Shown here: positions 15,031 to 21,920 of the stretch, piece by piece
Numbering within the stretch: the stretch's first letter is position 1
How the letters are laid out: each line of letters begins with the position of its first letter
Assembly (NCBI GenBank): GCA_044378055.1
Contig: JBILXY010000016.1
Coordinates: forward strand, 1 to 21,920
DNA length: 21,920 nt
Direction: 5' to 3'
Origin: JBILXY01 sp044378055
GTDB taxonomy: Bacteria; Patescibacteriota; JACMRA01
The notes under the pieces: generated by a model
The model's database searches: none
The model's input: the letters and a program-made list of their open reading frames with translations, nothing else
Told to the model about the DNA's origin: nothing
Made by a program: the position numbers and the translations under genes

Positions 15031-16218
15031 TTATTTAGAAATTTTTGTTACAATTCCAGCTCCAATTGTTCTTCCACCTTCACGGATAGAGAATCTCATT
15101 CCTTCTTCAATAGCAATTGGTTTTTCTAATTTAACCTTAATTGGTACATCAAGATCTCCTGGCAGAATCATTTGCTTGGTTGCATCTGCAAATTCCAAAG
15201 CTCCTGTTACATCAGTTGTTCTGATATAGAATTGTGGTTTGTATCCAGCCAAAATAGGAGTGTGTCTTCCACCTTCTTCTTTAGTTAAAACATACAAAGA
15301 TGCTTCAAATTCAGTGTGAGGGGTAACAGATCCTGGTTTAACCAAAACTTGTCCTCTTTCAACCTGGTCTTTAGAGATACCTCTTAAAAGAATTCCAGCA
15401 TTGTCTCCAGCCATACCTTTGTCTAATTGCTTGTTAAACATTTCGATTCCGGTTACAACTGTTGTTTGTGTATCTGTTAGACCAACTAATTCAACAGAGT
15501 CATTTAATTTAATTTCACCTCTTTCAATTCTTCCTGTTACAACGGTTCCTCTACCTGTGATAGAAAATACATCTTCAATAGCCATTAAAGCTGGTTTGTC
15601 TGTATCTCTTACTGGGTTTTCAATGTAGGTATCGATTGTATCAAGTAATTCTTGAATTTTAGCTTCCCACTTTGCATCGCCTTCTAAAGCTTTCAAAGCT
15701 GAACCTTTAATAATAGGAGTTGTGGCACCATCGAATCCGTACTTGGTTAGTAATTCTCTTACTTCTTCTTCTACCAAGTCAATCATTTCTGCGTCATCAA
15801 CCATATCACATTTGTTTAAGAAAACAACCATCTTAGGAACACCAACTTGTCTAGCAAGAAGAATGTGTTCTCTAGTTTGAGGCATTGGTCCGTCAGTGGC
15901 AGCAACTACCAAGATAGCAGCATCCATTTGAGCAGCACCAGTGATCATGTTTTTAACATAATCAGCGTGACCTGGACAGTCAACGTGAGCATAGTGCCTT
16001 GTTGCTGTTTCATATTCTACGTGAGCAGTGTTGATAGTGATACCTCTTGCTTTTTCTTCTGGAGCTGAATCGATAGAGGCATAGTCTCTAGCTTTAGAGT
16101 GTCCAGTTTTTGCAGCATAAGTAGTAATTGCTGCGGTTAGGGTTGTTTTCCCGTGGTCAACGTGACCAATAGTTCCAATGTTCAAGTGAACTTTACTTCT
16201 GTCGAATACAGCGGCCAT
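15031..16218 (-). CDS. tuf: translation elongation factor Tu
   Basis: EF-Tu carries aminoacyl-tRNA to the ribosome as a GTP complex. 395 aa, full length, with G1 GHVDHGKTT (18-26), the GITINTAHVEYE switch I region, G3 DCPGHADYV, G4 NKCD and G5 GSALKAL, followed by domains 2 and 3 (VFSITGRGTVVTGRIERG; C-terminal FSIREGGRTIGAGIVTKI). All GTPase motifs are intact. The gene appears to stand alone; no rpsG, fusA or rpsJ is adjacent, unlike the classic str operon. ATG 16218 lacks a Shine-Dalgarno sequence, notable for such a highly expressed gene. Confidence 0.98.
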   Translation of the reverse strand: MAAVFDRSKVHLNIGTIGHVDHGKTTLTAAITTYAAKTGHSKARDYASIDSAPEEKARGITINTAHVEYETATRHYAHVDCPGHADYVKNMITGAAQMDAAILVVAATDGPMPQTREHILLARQVGVPKMVVFLNKCDMVDDAEMIDLVEEEVRELLTKYGFDGATTPIIKGSALKALEGDAKWEAKIQELLDTIDTYIENPVRDTDKPALMAIEDVFSITGRGTVVTGRIERGEIKLNDSVELVGLTDTQTTVVTGIEMFNKQLDKGMAGDNAGILLRGISKDQVERGQVLVKPGSVTPHTEFEASLYVLTKEEGGRHTPILAGYKPQFYIRTTDVTGALEFADATKQMILPGDLDVPIKVKLEKPIAIEEGMRFSIREGGRTIGAGIVTKISK

Positions 16219-16224
16219 AAAATG

Positions 16225-16301
16225 ATAATATAATTAGTTGTTGAGCGTCTAAAAAAGATTTGCGCTGAAATAATCAAAAAACAATGGTTGTGGTTTGTCA
16301 A
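16225..16301 (-). promoter_or_regulatory. tuf promoters: proximal leaderless-type and distal candidate
   Basis: Proximal, minus strand: TTTAGA (16253-16248; 4/6), 17 nt, TATTAT (16230-16225; 5/6); the start would be at about 16218, the ATG itself. Distal: TTGACA (16301-16296), 17 nt, TTTGAT (16278-16273; 4/6), start about 16266, with a 47-nt leader that has no Shine-Dalgarno sequence. Either or both may be used. Confidence 0.5.
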
Positions 16302-16323
16302 GAATTATTTTTTCCATTACAAT
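16295..16323 (+). promoter_or_regulatory. promoter of the VirB4-like gene, -35 shared with distal tuf promoter
   Basis: TTGTCA (16295-16300; 5/6), 17 nt, TACAAT (16318-16323; 5/6). The start would be near 16330, at the ATG at 16332. The -35 bases are the same ones used by the distal tuf TTGACA on the other strand (TTGTCAA, 16295-16301). Confidence 0.6.
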
Positions 16324-16331
16324 CAATGAAA

Positions 16332-18698
16332 ATGGCGACACCTAATTTAGTACCTCCTGTAAACCCAGCAAAAGTAGGCCCTCCACCAAGACCTGGGTCT
16401 GGTTCTTTGCAACCAACTAATTTCGGACAGAACACACAAAGTCTGGGCCAGAGCATACAAAACAGCACAAATGTTAAAGGTGCATACGGTAATTGGAGCG
16501 GTCAACCAAACCCAGCATTACCTCAATCACGGCCTGGATTAAATAATCAGCAACCTCCAATTCGACCTAATCAAACTGGTCAATTTAACGCTCCAATTCA
16601 ACCTCAACAAAGCAGACAATTACCAAATCAGAATAGACCAGCGCCTGCTAATTTTAACCCAGCCCAGCAACAAAACCCGGTTAACTTTAATAATAGACCT
16701 GTTCCAAATCCACAGCCTTTAAACAACAGACCACCTGTAACTGCACCACGACCTGCAGTTAGGCCAAACCAAGCGGTCAGACCAAAACAAGGCGGATTCT
16801 TAAGCGGCGTTTTTGCCCCTGCTCCAATTCAAACCGATTTAACCAAACTTGATAGAAACAGCCCAGAATTTTTAAAACAACTTTCACCAAGTGATTTACG
16901 AAGAGAAGTTATTCAAACTGAAATTGATATTCAGAAAACTTTAATTCAAACTGAAAAGGCTTATCGTGAAGGTGTATCAACCATTCGAGATTTAATTTCG
17001 CCAAGTGCTGTAAAAATTAATACTGGTTACATTGAGATTGGAACTAAGATTTGTAGAAGTTTCTTCATTCTAACCTACCCTAAAGTTATTAATAGCGAGT
17101 GGCTTGAAGGGGTTGTAAACACAGATATTCCTTTTGATTTATCAATTTTTGTATATCCTCGTGATTCTTCTGAAGTATTAAAAGAGCTGAAAGGAAAAGT
17201 TGGTAAAATACAAGCTTCGCTCCAACTAAACACCGAAAAAGGTTCCGCCAGAGACCCTGCCCTTGAAACTGCTTACCGCGATGTTGAAGGCTTAAGAGAT
17301 GCTATTCAGCAAGGTGTGGAAAAATTCTTTAGATTAGGCGTATATATTACAATTTACGCTAATAATTTAGATCAGCTTGAAAAATATTCTCAAGGCTTAG
17401 AAGGTTTATTAAGCCAGCAAAATATTGTAATGAAGCGGGCCGCCTTGCAAATGGATGACGGTTTTAATTCTTCGCTGCCAATTTTAAAAGATGATTTGAA
17501 TGTAATTTATAACATGAACACAAGCCCACTTTCGGCTGCTTTTCCTTTTGTTTCTTCAGAATTAAGTTCTAATGATGGAATTTTATATGGAATTAACCGT
17601 CACAATACTTCATTAATTATTTTTGATAGATTTGAACTTGAAAATGCCAATTCGGTTGTTTTTGCTACTTCCGGAGCTGGTAAAAGTTACACAGTTAAGC
17701 TTGAAATTCTTAGAAGTTTGATGATTGGCGTAAATGTTATTGTAATCGATCCTGAACAGGAATACAAAGTGCTTGCCGATACGCTTGGAGGTGCTTATGT
17801 AAGCATGAGTTTAAACTCTAATAATAGAATTAATCCTTTCGATTTACCTAAGGCTTTACCTGGTGAAAGTACCGCAGATATTTTACGCTCGGCTATTATA
17901 GATATTATTGGGTTGATGAACTTGATGCTTGGTAAATTAAACCCAAGTGAACTTTCAATCATGGAAAGGGCTATTTCTGAAGCTTACGCCAAGCGCGACA
18001 TTACAGATAGCAGTGATTTAAACAATGTAATTCCACCTACCATGCAAGATTTAGTGGAAATTTTAAATGGAATTGTTGGCGGAGAAAGTTTAGCCCAAAG
18101 ATTATATAGATATACAGAAGGAACCTTTGCTGGAATTTTCAACCAAAGAACCAACATAAACATTAACAATAACTTTATTGTTTTCAATATTCGTGATTTA
18201 CAAGAACAACTTCGTCCTATCGCTATGTATATTTTACTAAATTACATTTGGAACGAAGTTCGCTCTACTTTGCAGAAAAGAATTTTAGCCATCGACGAAG
18301 CCTGGATTATGATGCAATACGAAGATTCAGCCAGATTTTTGTTTGGACTTGCTAAGCGTGCTAGAAAATATTATTTGGGAATAACCACAATTACCCAAGA
18401 TGTAGGAGATTTCTTAAACTCACCTTTTGGAAAGCCTATTGTTACTAACGCCGCTATGAAAATTTTGTTGAAACAATCTACTGCAGCTATAGACGGTGTG
18501 GCCAACGCTTTTGCTTTAACTGAAGGAGAAAAACAGGTTTTGTTGCAGTCTGAAGTAGGTCAAGGAATTTTCTTCGCAGGCCCAAGACATGTAGCTATTG
18601 AAATTGTAGCCTTCCCAACCGAGCATAAAATTATAACCACAAATCCTAAGGATATTCTGAAAATGCAGGGTGTTCAGGATGCTGGGACACAAGGTTAA
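16332..18698 (+). CDS. VirB4/TraC-like type IV secretion ATPase with Pro/Gln-rich N-terminus
   Basis: 788 aa from ATG 16332; an upstream TTG frame start at 16284 and an ATG at 16326 are less likely because the promoter lies at 16295-16323. Residues 1 to about 170 are low-complexity, rich in Pro, Gln and Asn, without charge clusters. A VirB4 N-terminal region follows from about 175 (TDLTKLDRNSPEFLKQLSPS), then the ATPase: Walker A ATSGAGKSYT (about 445-454), IDPEQEYKVLADTLGG, NNRINPFDLP and Walker B RILAIDEAWIMM (about 650). VirB4/TraC ATPases power type IV secretion or pilus assembly at the inner membrane. No other secretion gene is in view, so it could serve conjugation, a pilus or DNA uptake. 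The catalytic motifs are intact. Confidence 0.88.
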   Translation: MATPNLVPPVNPAKVGPPPRPGSGSLQPTNFGQNTQSLGQSIQNSTNVKGAYGNWSGQPNPALPQSRPGLNNQQPPIRPNQTGQFNAPIQPQQSRQLPNQNRPAPANFNPAQQQNPVNFNNRPVPNPQPLNNRPPVTAPRPAVRPNQAVRPKQGGFLSGVFAPAPIQTDLTKLDRNSPEFLKQLSPSDLRREVIQTEIDIQKTLIQTEKAYREGVSTIRDLISPSAVKINTGYIEIGTKICRSFFILTYPKVINSEWLEGVVNTDIPFDLSIFVYPRDSSEVLKELKGKVGKIQASLQLNTEKGSARDPALETAYRDVEGLRDAIQQGVEKFFRLGVYITIYANNLDQLEKYSQGLEGLLSQQNIVMKRAALQMDDGFNSSLPILKDDLNVIYNMNTSPLSAAFPFVSSELSSNDGILYGINRHNTSLIIFDRFELENANSVVFATSGAGKSYTVKLEILRSLMIGVNVIVIDPEQEYKVLADTLGGAYVSMSLNSNNRINPFDLPKALPGESTADILRSAIIDIIGLMNLMLGKLNPSELSIMERAISEAYAKRDITDSSDLNNVIPPTMQDLVEILNGIVGGESLAQRLYRYTEGTFAGIFNQRTNININNNFIVFNIRDLQEQLRPIAMYILLNYIWNEVRSTLQKRILAIDEAWIMMQYEDSARFLFGLAKRARKYYLGITTITQDVGDFLNSPFGKPIVTNAAMKILLKQSTAAIDGVANAFALTEGEKQVLLQSEVGQGIFFAGPRHVAIEIVAFPTEHKIITTNPKDILKMQGVQDAGTQG

Positions 18699-18785
18699 AA
18701 ATTATGAGGAGCATAAACATTTAAACGATCGAAATAGAGTGTGGCGATAAAATAGAAAGATAATTTTTTCTACGAAAACAAAGTA
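18699..18785. other. non-coding spacer after the VirB4-like gene
   Basis: AT-rich, with no gene I can support. An AT-only inverted repeat TAGAAA/TTTCTA (about 18755-18774) is the only structure and is too weak to call a terminator. Confidence 0.4.
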
Positions 18786-18815
18786 TATATAAAAGTCCGC
18801 CAAAGAAATGGCGGA
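18786..18815 (-). terminator. intrinsic terminator of the small 73-aa gene
   Basis: Perfect 7-bp stem TCCGCCA (18796-18802) and TGGCGGA (18809-18815). On the minus strand it is followed by CTTTTATATA, so it ends transcription of the gene at 18841-19062. On the plus strand no T-run follows. Confidence 0.75.
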
Positions 18816-18840
18816 ACAATAAAAAAACAAAATTGAAGCG

Positions 18841-19062
18841 TTAATCAAGTTGATAAATTTTAACATTTTCATCTTTGCGAAAAGATAAAGAAACAACTCT
18901 GTTTTTGTCTGGACAGTTGGACGAAATTTTACCATCAAAATCAAGGTAGCTAGGATTCTGACAATTTATAATTTGTGTTATATGTACCCAGACATTACCA
19001 GCAGGAAACCAAACATTATTCCCAACAACGATATCTTTAGCAGTAATAGTAACATTTGCCAT
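18841..19062 (-). CDS. small protein of unknown function
   Basis: 73 aa, not recognised. It starts MANVTITAKDIVVGNNVWF and looks like a small, soluble beta-rich protein with two cysteines (in NCQNP and NCPDK). No TM segment or signal peptide is seen. ATG 19062 is preferred over an in-frame TTG at 19089 because GGGGA, a Shine-Dalgarno-like sequence, lies 7 nt upstream. The gene has a very good promoter, a palindrome in that promoter and an intrinsic terminator, so it is a complete single-gene unit. The transcription signals are stronger than those of most neighbours, suggesting high or regulated expression. Confidence 0.7.
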   Translation of the reverse strand: MANVTITAKDIVVGNNVWFPAGNVWVHITQIINCQNPSYLDFDGKISSNCPDKNRVVSLSFRKDENVKIYQLD

Positions 19063-19097
19063 AATTATATCCCCAGATAATATTTCCAATAATTAAA

Positions 19098-19126
19098 TTT
19101 ATAACATACATTTAGCTTAATGTAAA
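19098..19126 (-). promoter_or_regulatory. strong promoter of the 73-aa gene with palindrome
   Basis: Minus strand: TTTACA (19126-19121; 5/6), 17 nt, TATAAA (19103-19098; 5/6) with an extended TGT before the -10. Start about 19091, leader about 29 nt. An 18-bp near-palindrome (19107-19124; arms TACATT and AATGTA around AGCT, 8 of 9 pairs) spans the spacer and part of the -35 and could be an operator. Confidence 0.65.
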
Positions 19127-19213
19127 GATAATCTTGGAACCTCATCGACGCCTAGATTATGCTTATAAATAATTTTTTTGTCTGGGTTTATTTTGAATTA
19201 TTTAGCTGTAATT

Positions 19214-19960
19214 TTACCCTAAATAGGCATTATAGGCTACAAAACTTAAATTTCTTTCTGCTACGATTGCTGAATTTAACTGTCTTATTGTTCCACTTGC
19301 GGCGTTTCTTGGGTTTGCGAACACAGCATCGGGCCCTGTTCCCCCCATTTTACCAACTAATTGGCCTTCAGTAATTTTTTTATTCAAATCTTCGAAATCT
19401 TGCTTAGATAAAAAAACTTCTCCCCTAACCTCCAATTTTCCTTTAAATTCAATCTCTTTAGGAATATATTTTATTTGGCGAATATTTTCGGTTACTAATT
19501 CACCCACAAAACCGTCGCCACGAGTTGCTGCAGAAACAAGCTTTCCTTCATCATAATGCAAAGAAATAGCTAAACCATCAAGTTTTGGTTCGCAAACATA
19601 TACTTGATCTGATTCAGAGTTAAAATTTTTAAGCTCTTCTGAAACCTCCACCTCTTTTTTGAAATAATCTTTCCATCTTTTATCCCAATCTATCAATTCT
19701 TCAAAAGAAAAAATATCGTTTAAAGAAAGCATTCGCTTTGTATGTTTGAATTTTACAAAGTTTTTGGCTACTCCCCCGCTAACCACATAATTAGGTGAAT
19801 TAGGTGATATTTTATCAGGATTATTGACTTCGTATAAAGTAATTTTGTGTTTTAGATCATCTAAAGCAGATTCTGATATCTCTTCCACATTAAATAAATG
19901 TACTTCATTCCTCAGCCGATTTACTTCGGCAACTAGTGTTAAATATTCTGAATTATTCAT
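19214..19960 (-). pseudogene. ligA: NAD+-dependent DNA ligase LigA, N-terminal fragment
   Basis: 248 aa against about 670 in complete LigA. Domain Ia (1-60) and the first part of the adenylation domain are well preserved: TKRMLSLNDIFSFEEL (74-89), EPKLDG with the adenylated Lys126, TRGDGFVGE (147-155), EVRGEVF (177-183) and FANPRNAASGTIRQLNS (214-230). The frame stops with TAA just after SFVAYNAYLG. Motifs IV and V (DGVVIK and KFP regions), the OB fold, zinc finger, HhH and BRCT domains are all missing, and no continuing ligase sequence is found in the frames below 19214. It might self-adenylate but cannot ligate. A truncated gene is most likely; an assembly artefact or a complete copy elsewhere is possible. 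Confidence 0.85.
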
Positions 19961-19962
19961 GC

Positions 19963-20005
19963 TTGACTTTTTTCCTAAAATTCAAAACTAATTGGGTGAT
20001 GTCAA
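19963..20005. promoter_or_regulatory. overlapping divergent promoters, ligA fragment and 205-aa... one-TM gene
   Basis: Plus: TTGACT (19963-19968), 18 nt, ACTAAT (19987-19992; 4/6), start about 19999, exactly the ATG. Minus: a perfect TTGACA (20005-20000), 17 nt, AATTTT (19982-19977; 3/6), start about 19970. The minus -35 covers the plus-strand start codon, so the two promoters overlap fully. Confidence 0.4.
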
Positions 20006-20604
20006 CCCAGGTAAAGCCTAAAGCAAAATTAATCAATGGAAAATTATACTTTCGGATTGGTTTAAGTATATTAACAGTTTATGTAGGAATAGCCATAGGT
20101 TTCGCTGCTTTAACACCTTATCAGTACCAAAGAAGGTACCAGAACTTCCTTTTAACCAGTACCACAGTTTTGCTGCAACCAATAATGGAGCTTTTTGCCA
20201 ATGGTAAAGTAACCCATTTCTATGATTATAAGGCTTTGCCTCTACAGGATGTACCTGTAATAGCACCCGCTAAAATTATTCCTTCTAAGCCGATGATTCG
20301 TAATTTCAACAACGATTTACAGTCACATTTCATCAACCTATTTGCAGACTTAGGCCTTGTTCAGGAAGCGGCAATTATCGCACCAATAGATTATAGTGGC
20401 TCATGGTCTCTAGCCTTTTGTCAGGACAAAGAGAATTCCACGACAGTCTGTCAGGTTTCACGCATTAAACACCGTGGACAAGTGAAAATTTTAGTAGATG
20501 GAAACAGTATTATTTGGGGTTTGGATGAAAACGGCAAATGGGTTCAACTACAGGTTGTAAAATATATAAACCGCAAAGACAGACAAGACATTTTGTTTAT
20601 ATAA
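19999..20604 (+). CDS. single-TM protein of unknown function
   Basis: 201 aa from ATG 19999; the frame is open from 19936, but that extension would overlap ligA and the promoters. I do not recognise the family. A short basic N-terminus (STQVKPKAKLINGK) is followed by one TM helix at about 20-40 (IGLSILTVYVGIAIGFAAL), then a mixed alpha/beta domain that should lie outside the membrane, with two cysteines (FCQDK and VCQVS) that could form a disulfide and beta-like stretches such as GQVKILVDGNSIIWGLDENGKWVQ. No catalytic motif is evident. It converges with the surface-protein gene. Confidence 0.65.
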   Translation: MSTQVKPKAKLINGKLYFRIGLSILTVYVGIAIGFAALTPYQYQRRYQNFLLTSTTVLLQPIMELFANGKVTHFYDYKALPLQDVPVIAPAKIIPSKPMIRNFNNDLQSHFINLFADLGLVQEAAIIAPIDYSGSWSLAFCQDKENSTTVCQVSRIKHRGQVKILVDGNSIIWGLDENGKWVQLQVVKYINRKDRQDILFI

Positions 20605-20610
20605 AGCTTA

Positions 20611-20680
20611 CCTTCTCCACCCTTCACTAGGGAGAATGGTCATAGAGGCGGCGACCACGCCGCCACCTTGGGGGGGCTTG
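20611..20680. repeat. GC-rich double-hairpin intergenic element
   Basis: First hairpin: TTCTCC (20613-20618) and GGAGAA (20631-20636). Second: a perfect 7-bp stem GGCGGCG/CGCCGCC (20647-20664) with an ACCA loop, followed by a run of seven G (20670-20676). The block is far more GC-rich than its flanks and lies between convergent genes. It resembles dispersed intergenic palindromes and may end transcription from both sides, although no long U-run follows. Confidence 0.55.
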
Positions 20681-20688
20681 GCTGAGGA

Positions 20689-21920
20689 TTAAAGTCCTGA
20701 ACCTCCAATAGAAGTTACACCAATAGAACCAGCTTTGAAATCATAGTTATTGTAGAGTAGATAGTTTTTAGTTGTAGTTCCATTAGTTGTTACTGCAGTT
20801 ATTTCAAAATCTACATTCCAGAATAGTTGATCTGCTGTTAGTAAGGTTGAGGTACATCCTGTTGAAGCATTGTAGGCTACAGAGGAAGATAGACTTCTCC
20901 ATGTAGTATCAGATTTGAATTTGTATCTGAAGGTACAAGTTGTTGTATATCCTGAAACAGCTAGTCTGGTTGAATCATTTACTGTAAGGGTTAGATCTCC
21001 TGCTGTAGTAGAACCACTTCCTCCATATCTTTTAGCTAGAGCTTGGGTTGGGCTGTAGGTTAAGGCTGTGTCGAATAGGGCACATGGGTCGTTTACTGTA
21101 CATCCTGTTGCTGGAATGTTAAAGTTAATAACTGCATTTCCTGTAGATGTTGTTTGGTTGTCTCCAGATAAACTTACATTTGGTAAGGTTACACTTAATG
21201 TACTTGGGTTTAGAGGGCTTGTCATTTTGTATTGAATGTAGCCTGTGCCGTTGTTTGGGTCTAGGAGGTCTACCGCATCGGAGGTTGGATTTGGGAAACT
21301 GGATAACCCAGAACAGTTTGGATTTACAGGGCTAGCAGAATTATCAATTGTTACACCTAACATTCTAAAATCTGTTCCTGATGAATTGTTACAAAATTGA
21401 TTATGTAAATACCTTTGACCCAGCATGCTAATATTCGTTGCACTTGCCGTAGTGAAACTGGATAATCCTGTACAGTTTGCTGGTATAATTGTTGCCGAGT
21501 TTGATCCAGCAAGATTTACATGCCTAAAGTCTGATACAGAATCACATCTTTGAACATTTAATCTACTTAAACCTAAAATGGATGATAGTGAAGAAGCGGG
21601 GTTTGGAAAACTAACATATCCCGCACAACTAGGGTTTGTTGCTGTTAATGAATTAGTCGCAGTTGCATTAATCTGTCTAAAATCTGGTAATTGATTGCAT
21701 CTGTTATTGTTTAAACCAGTCTTCTTCCCCATTTCCATAACAGAAGTAGCAGCTGTAGCACTTTGACCATATAATCCTGCATGAGGGGCAAGAGCAAAGT
21801 TAGATCCTGTCCAACCATTGTTTCCTGTCCAACCTGAACCTGCTTGAGCAGAATCACTAGAACATAGTTCAGAACCTGTAGCCGGAGTTAAACAGTTACT
21901 TGTTGAATTGTTAATGTAAG
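20689..21920 (-). CDS. large secreted/surface protein with Cys-containing tandem repeats, N-terminus outside window
   Basis: The frame is open without a stop from 20689 to the end of the window, about 410 codons; the methionine at 21738 is internal. Not recognised. Composition is Ser/Thr/Asn/Gly-rich with few charges, as in exported surface proteins. Three consecutive units of 51-53 residues (about 21702-21238) share the pattern RC...DFR...N.C.G..SF...LG with two cysteines each. C-terminal to them is a Thr/Ser-rich, beta-like region with scattered cysteines (ATGCTVNDPC, TTCTFRYKF, STGCTS), ending GGSGL without an LPXTG motif or TM anchor. N-terminal to the repeats are Gly/Trp/Asn segments (WTGNNGWTGSN). 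A role in adhesion or the surface layer is possible but is inference. Confidence 0.75.
   Translation of the reverse strand, partial: YINNSTSNCLTPATGSELCSSDSAQAGSGWTGNNGWTGSNFALAPHAGLYGQSATAATSVMEMGKKTGLNNNRCNQLPDFRQINATATNSLTATNPSCAGYVSFPNPASSLSSILGLSRLNVQRCDSVSDFRHVNLAGSNSATIIPANCTGLSSFTTASATNISMLGQRYLHNQFCNNSSGTDFRMLGVTIDNSASPVNPNCSGLSSFPNPTSDAVDLLDPNNGTGYIQYKMTSPLNPSTLSVTLPNVSLSGDNQTTSTGNAVINFNIPATGCTVNDPCALFDTALTYSPTQALAKRYGGSGSTTAGDLTLTVNDSTRLAVSGYTTTCTFRYKFKSDTTWRSLSSSVAYNASTGCTSTLLTADQLFWNVDFEITAVTTNGTTTKNYLLYNNYDFKAGSIGVTSIGGSGL

Noticed and set aside
18702..18944. Minus-strand 80-aa frame
   Set aside because: It overlaps the better-supported 73-aa gene, crosses that gene's terminator hairpin and has no start signals of its own.
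19127..19195. Short minus-strand open stretch (KINPDKKIIYKHNLG...) after the ligA stop
   Set aside because: It has no start codon, no similarity to LigA C-terminal domains and ends before the next gene; too short to support.

Overview
This is an AT-rich bacterial chromosomal window with short spacers and genes that switch strand often, so most genes are probably transcribed alone. The content fits a small-genome bacterium of the Candidate Phyla Radiation (Patescibacteria) type: LCP cell-wall protein, membrane-anchored peptidoglycan hydrolase, stand-alone VirB4/TraC-like ATPase with a Pro/Gln-rich tail, diverged DnaN, and almost no Shine-Dalgarno sequences. That assignment is inference; no 16S rRNA or other decisive marker is present. 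TAA, TAG and TGA all act as stops.

Layout. 1-1155: 3' part of an LCP (LytR-CpsA-Psr) gene. 1304-1378: tRNA-Cys on the minus strand. 1426-2004: a multi-pass membrane protein. 2007-4839: divergent YibE/F-type permease and NicO-type nickel/cobalt exporter with a histidine-rich loop. 4868-6859: a membrane-anchored beta-propeller protein. 7003-8388: DnaB helicase, divergent from an alpha/beta hydrolase (8452-9324). 9328-9417: a GC-rich multi-hairpin repeat. 9501-9740: a small membrane protein, divergent from a SpoT-like (p)ppGpp hydrolase (9846-11072), which is followed by the DNA polymerase sliding clamp (11107-12264). 12409-12798: a pseudo-receiver-like protein, divergent from MsrB (12960-13358). 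13493-14896: a membrane-anchored glucosaminidase-like protein. 15031-16218: EF-Tu, divergent from a VirB4/TraC-like ATPase (16332-18698). 18841-19062: a small protein. 19214-19960: the N-terminal third of LigA, divergent from a one-TM protein (19999-20604). 20689-21920: the C-terminal part of a large Cys-repeat surface protein, running off the window.

Replication is represented by dnaB, dnaN and a ligA fragment; stress and translation by the SpoT-like hydrolase, MsrB and EF-Tu; the envelope by the LCP protein, glucosaminidase, propeller and repeat proteins; metal or ion transport by the NicO/YibE pair.

The most interesting signal is regulatory. In about ten genes a TTGACA-like box starts 35-39 nt before the start codon, with no Shine-Dalgarno sequence. 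A -10 element placed normally would put the transcription start on or next to the start codon, which suggests widespread leaderless mRNAs. Three divergent pairs also carry one TTGTCAA/TTGACAA heptamer that can serve as -35 box on both strands. No CRISPR array, transposase, rRNA, phage module or recognisable defence system was found.
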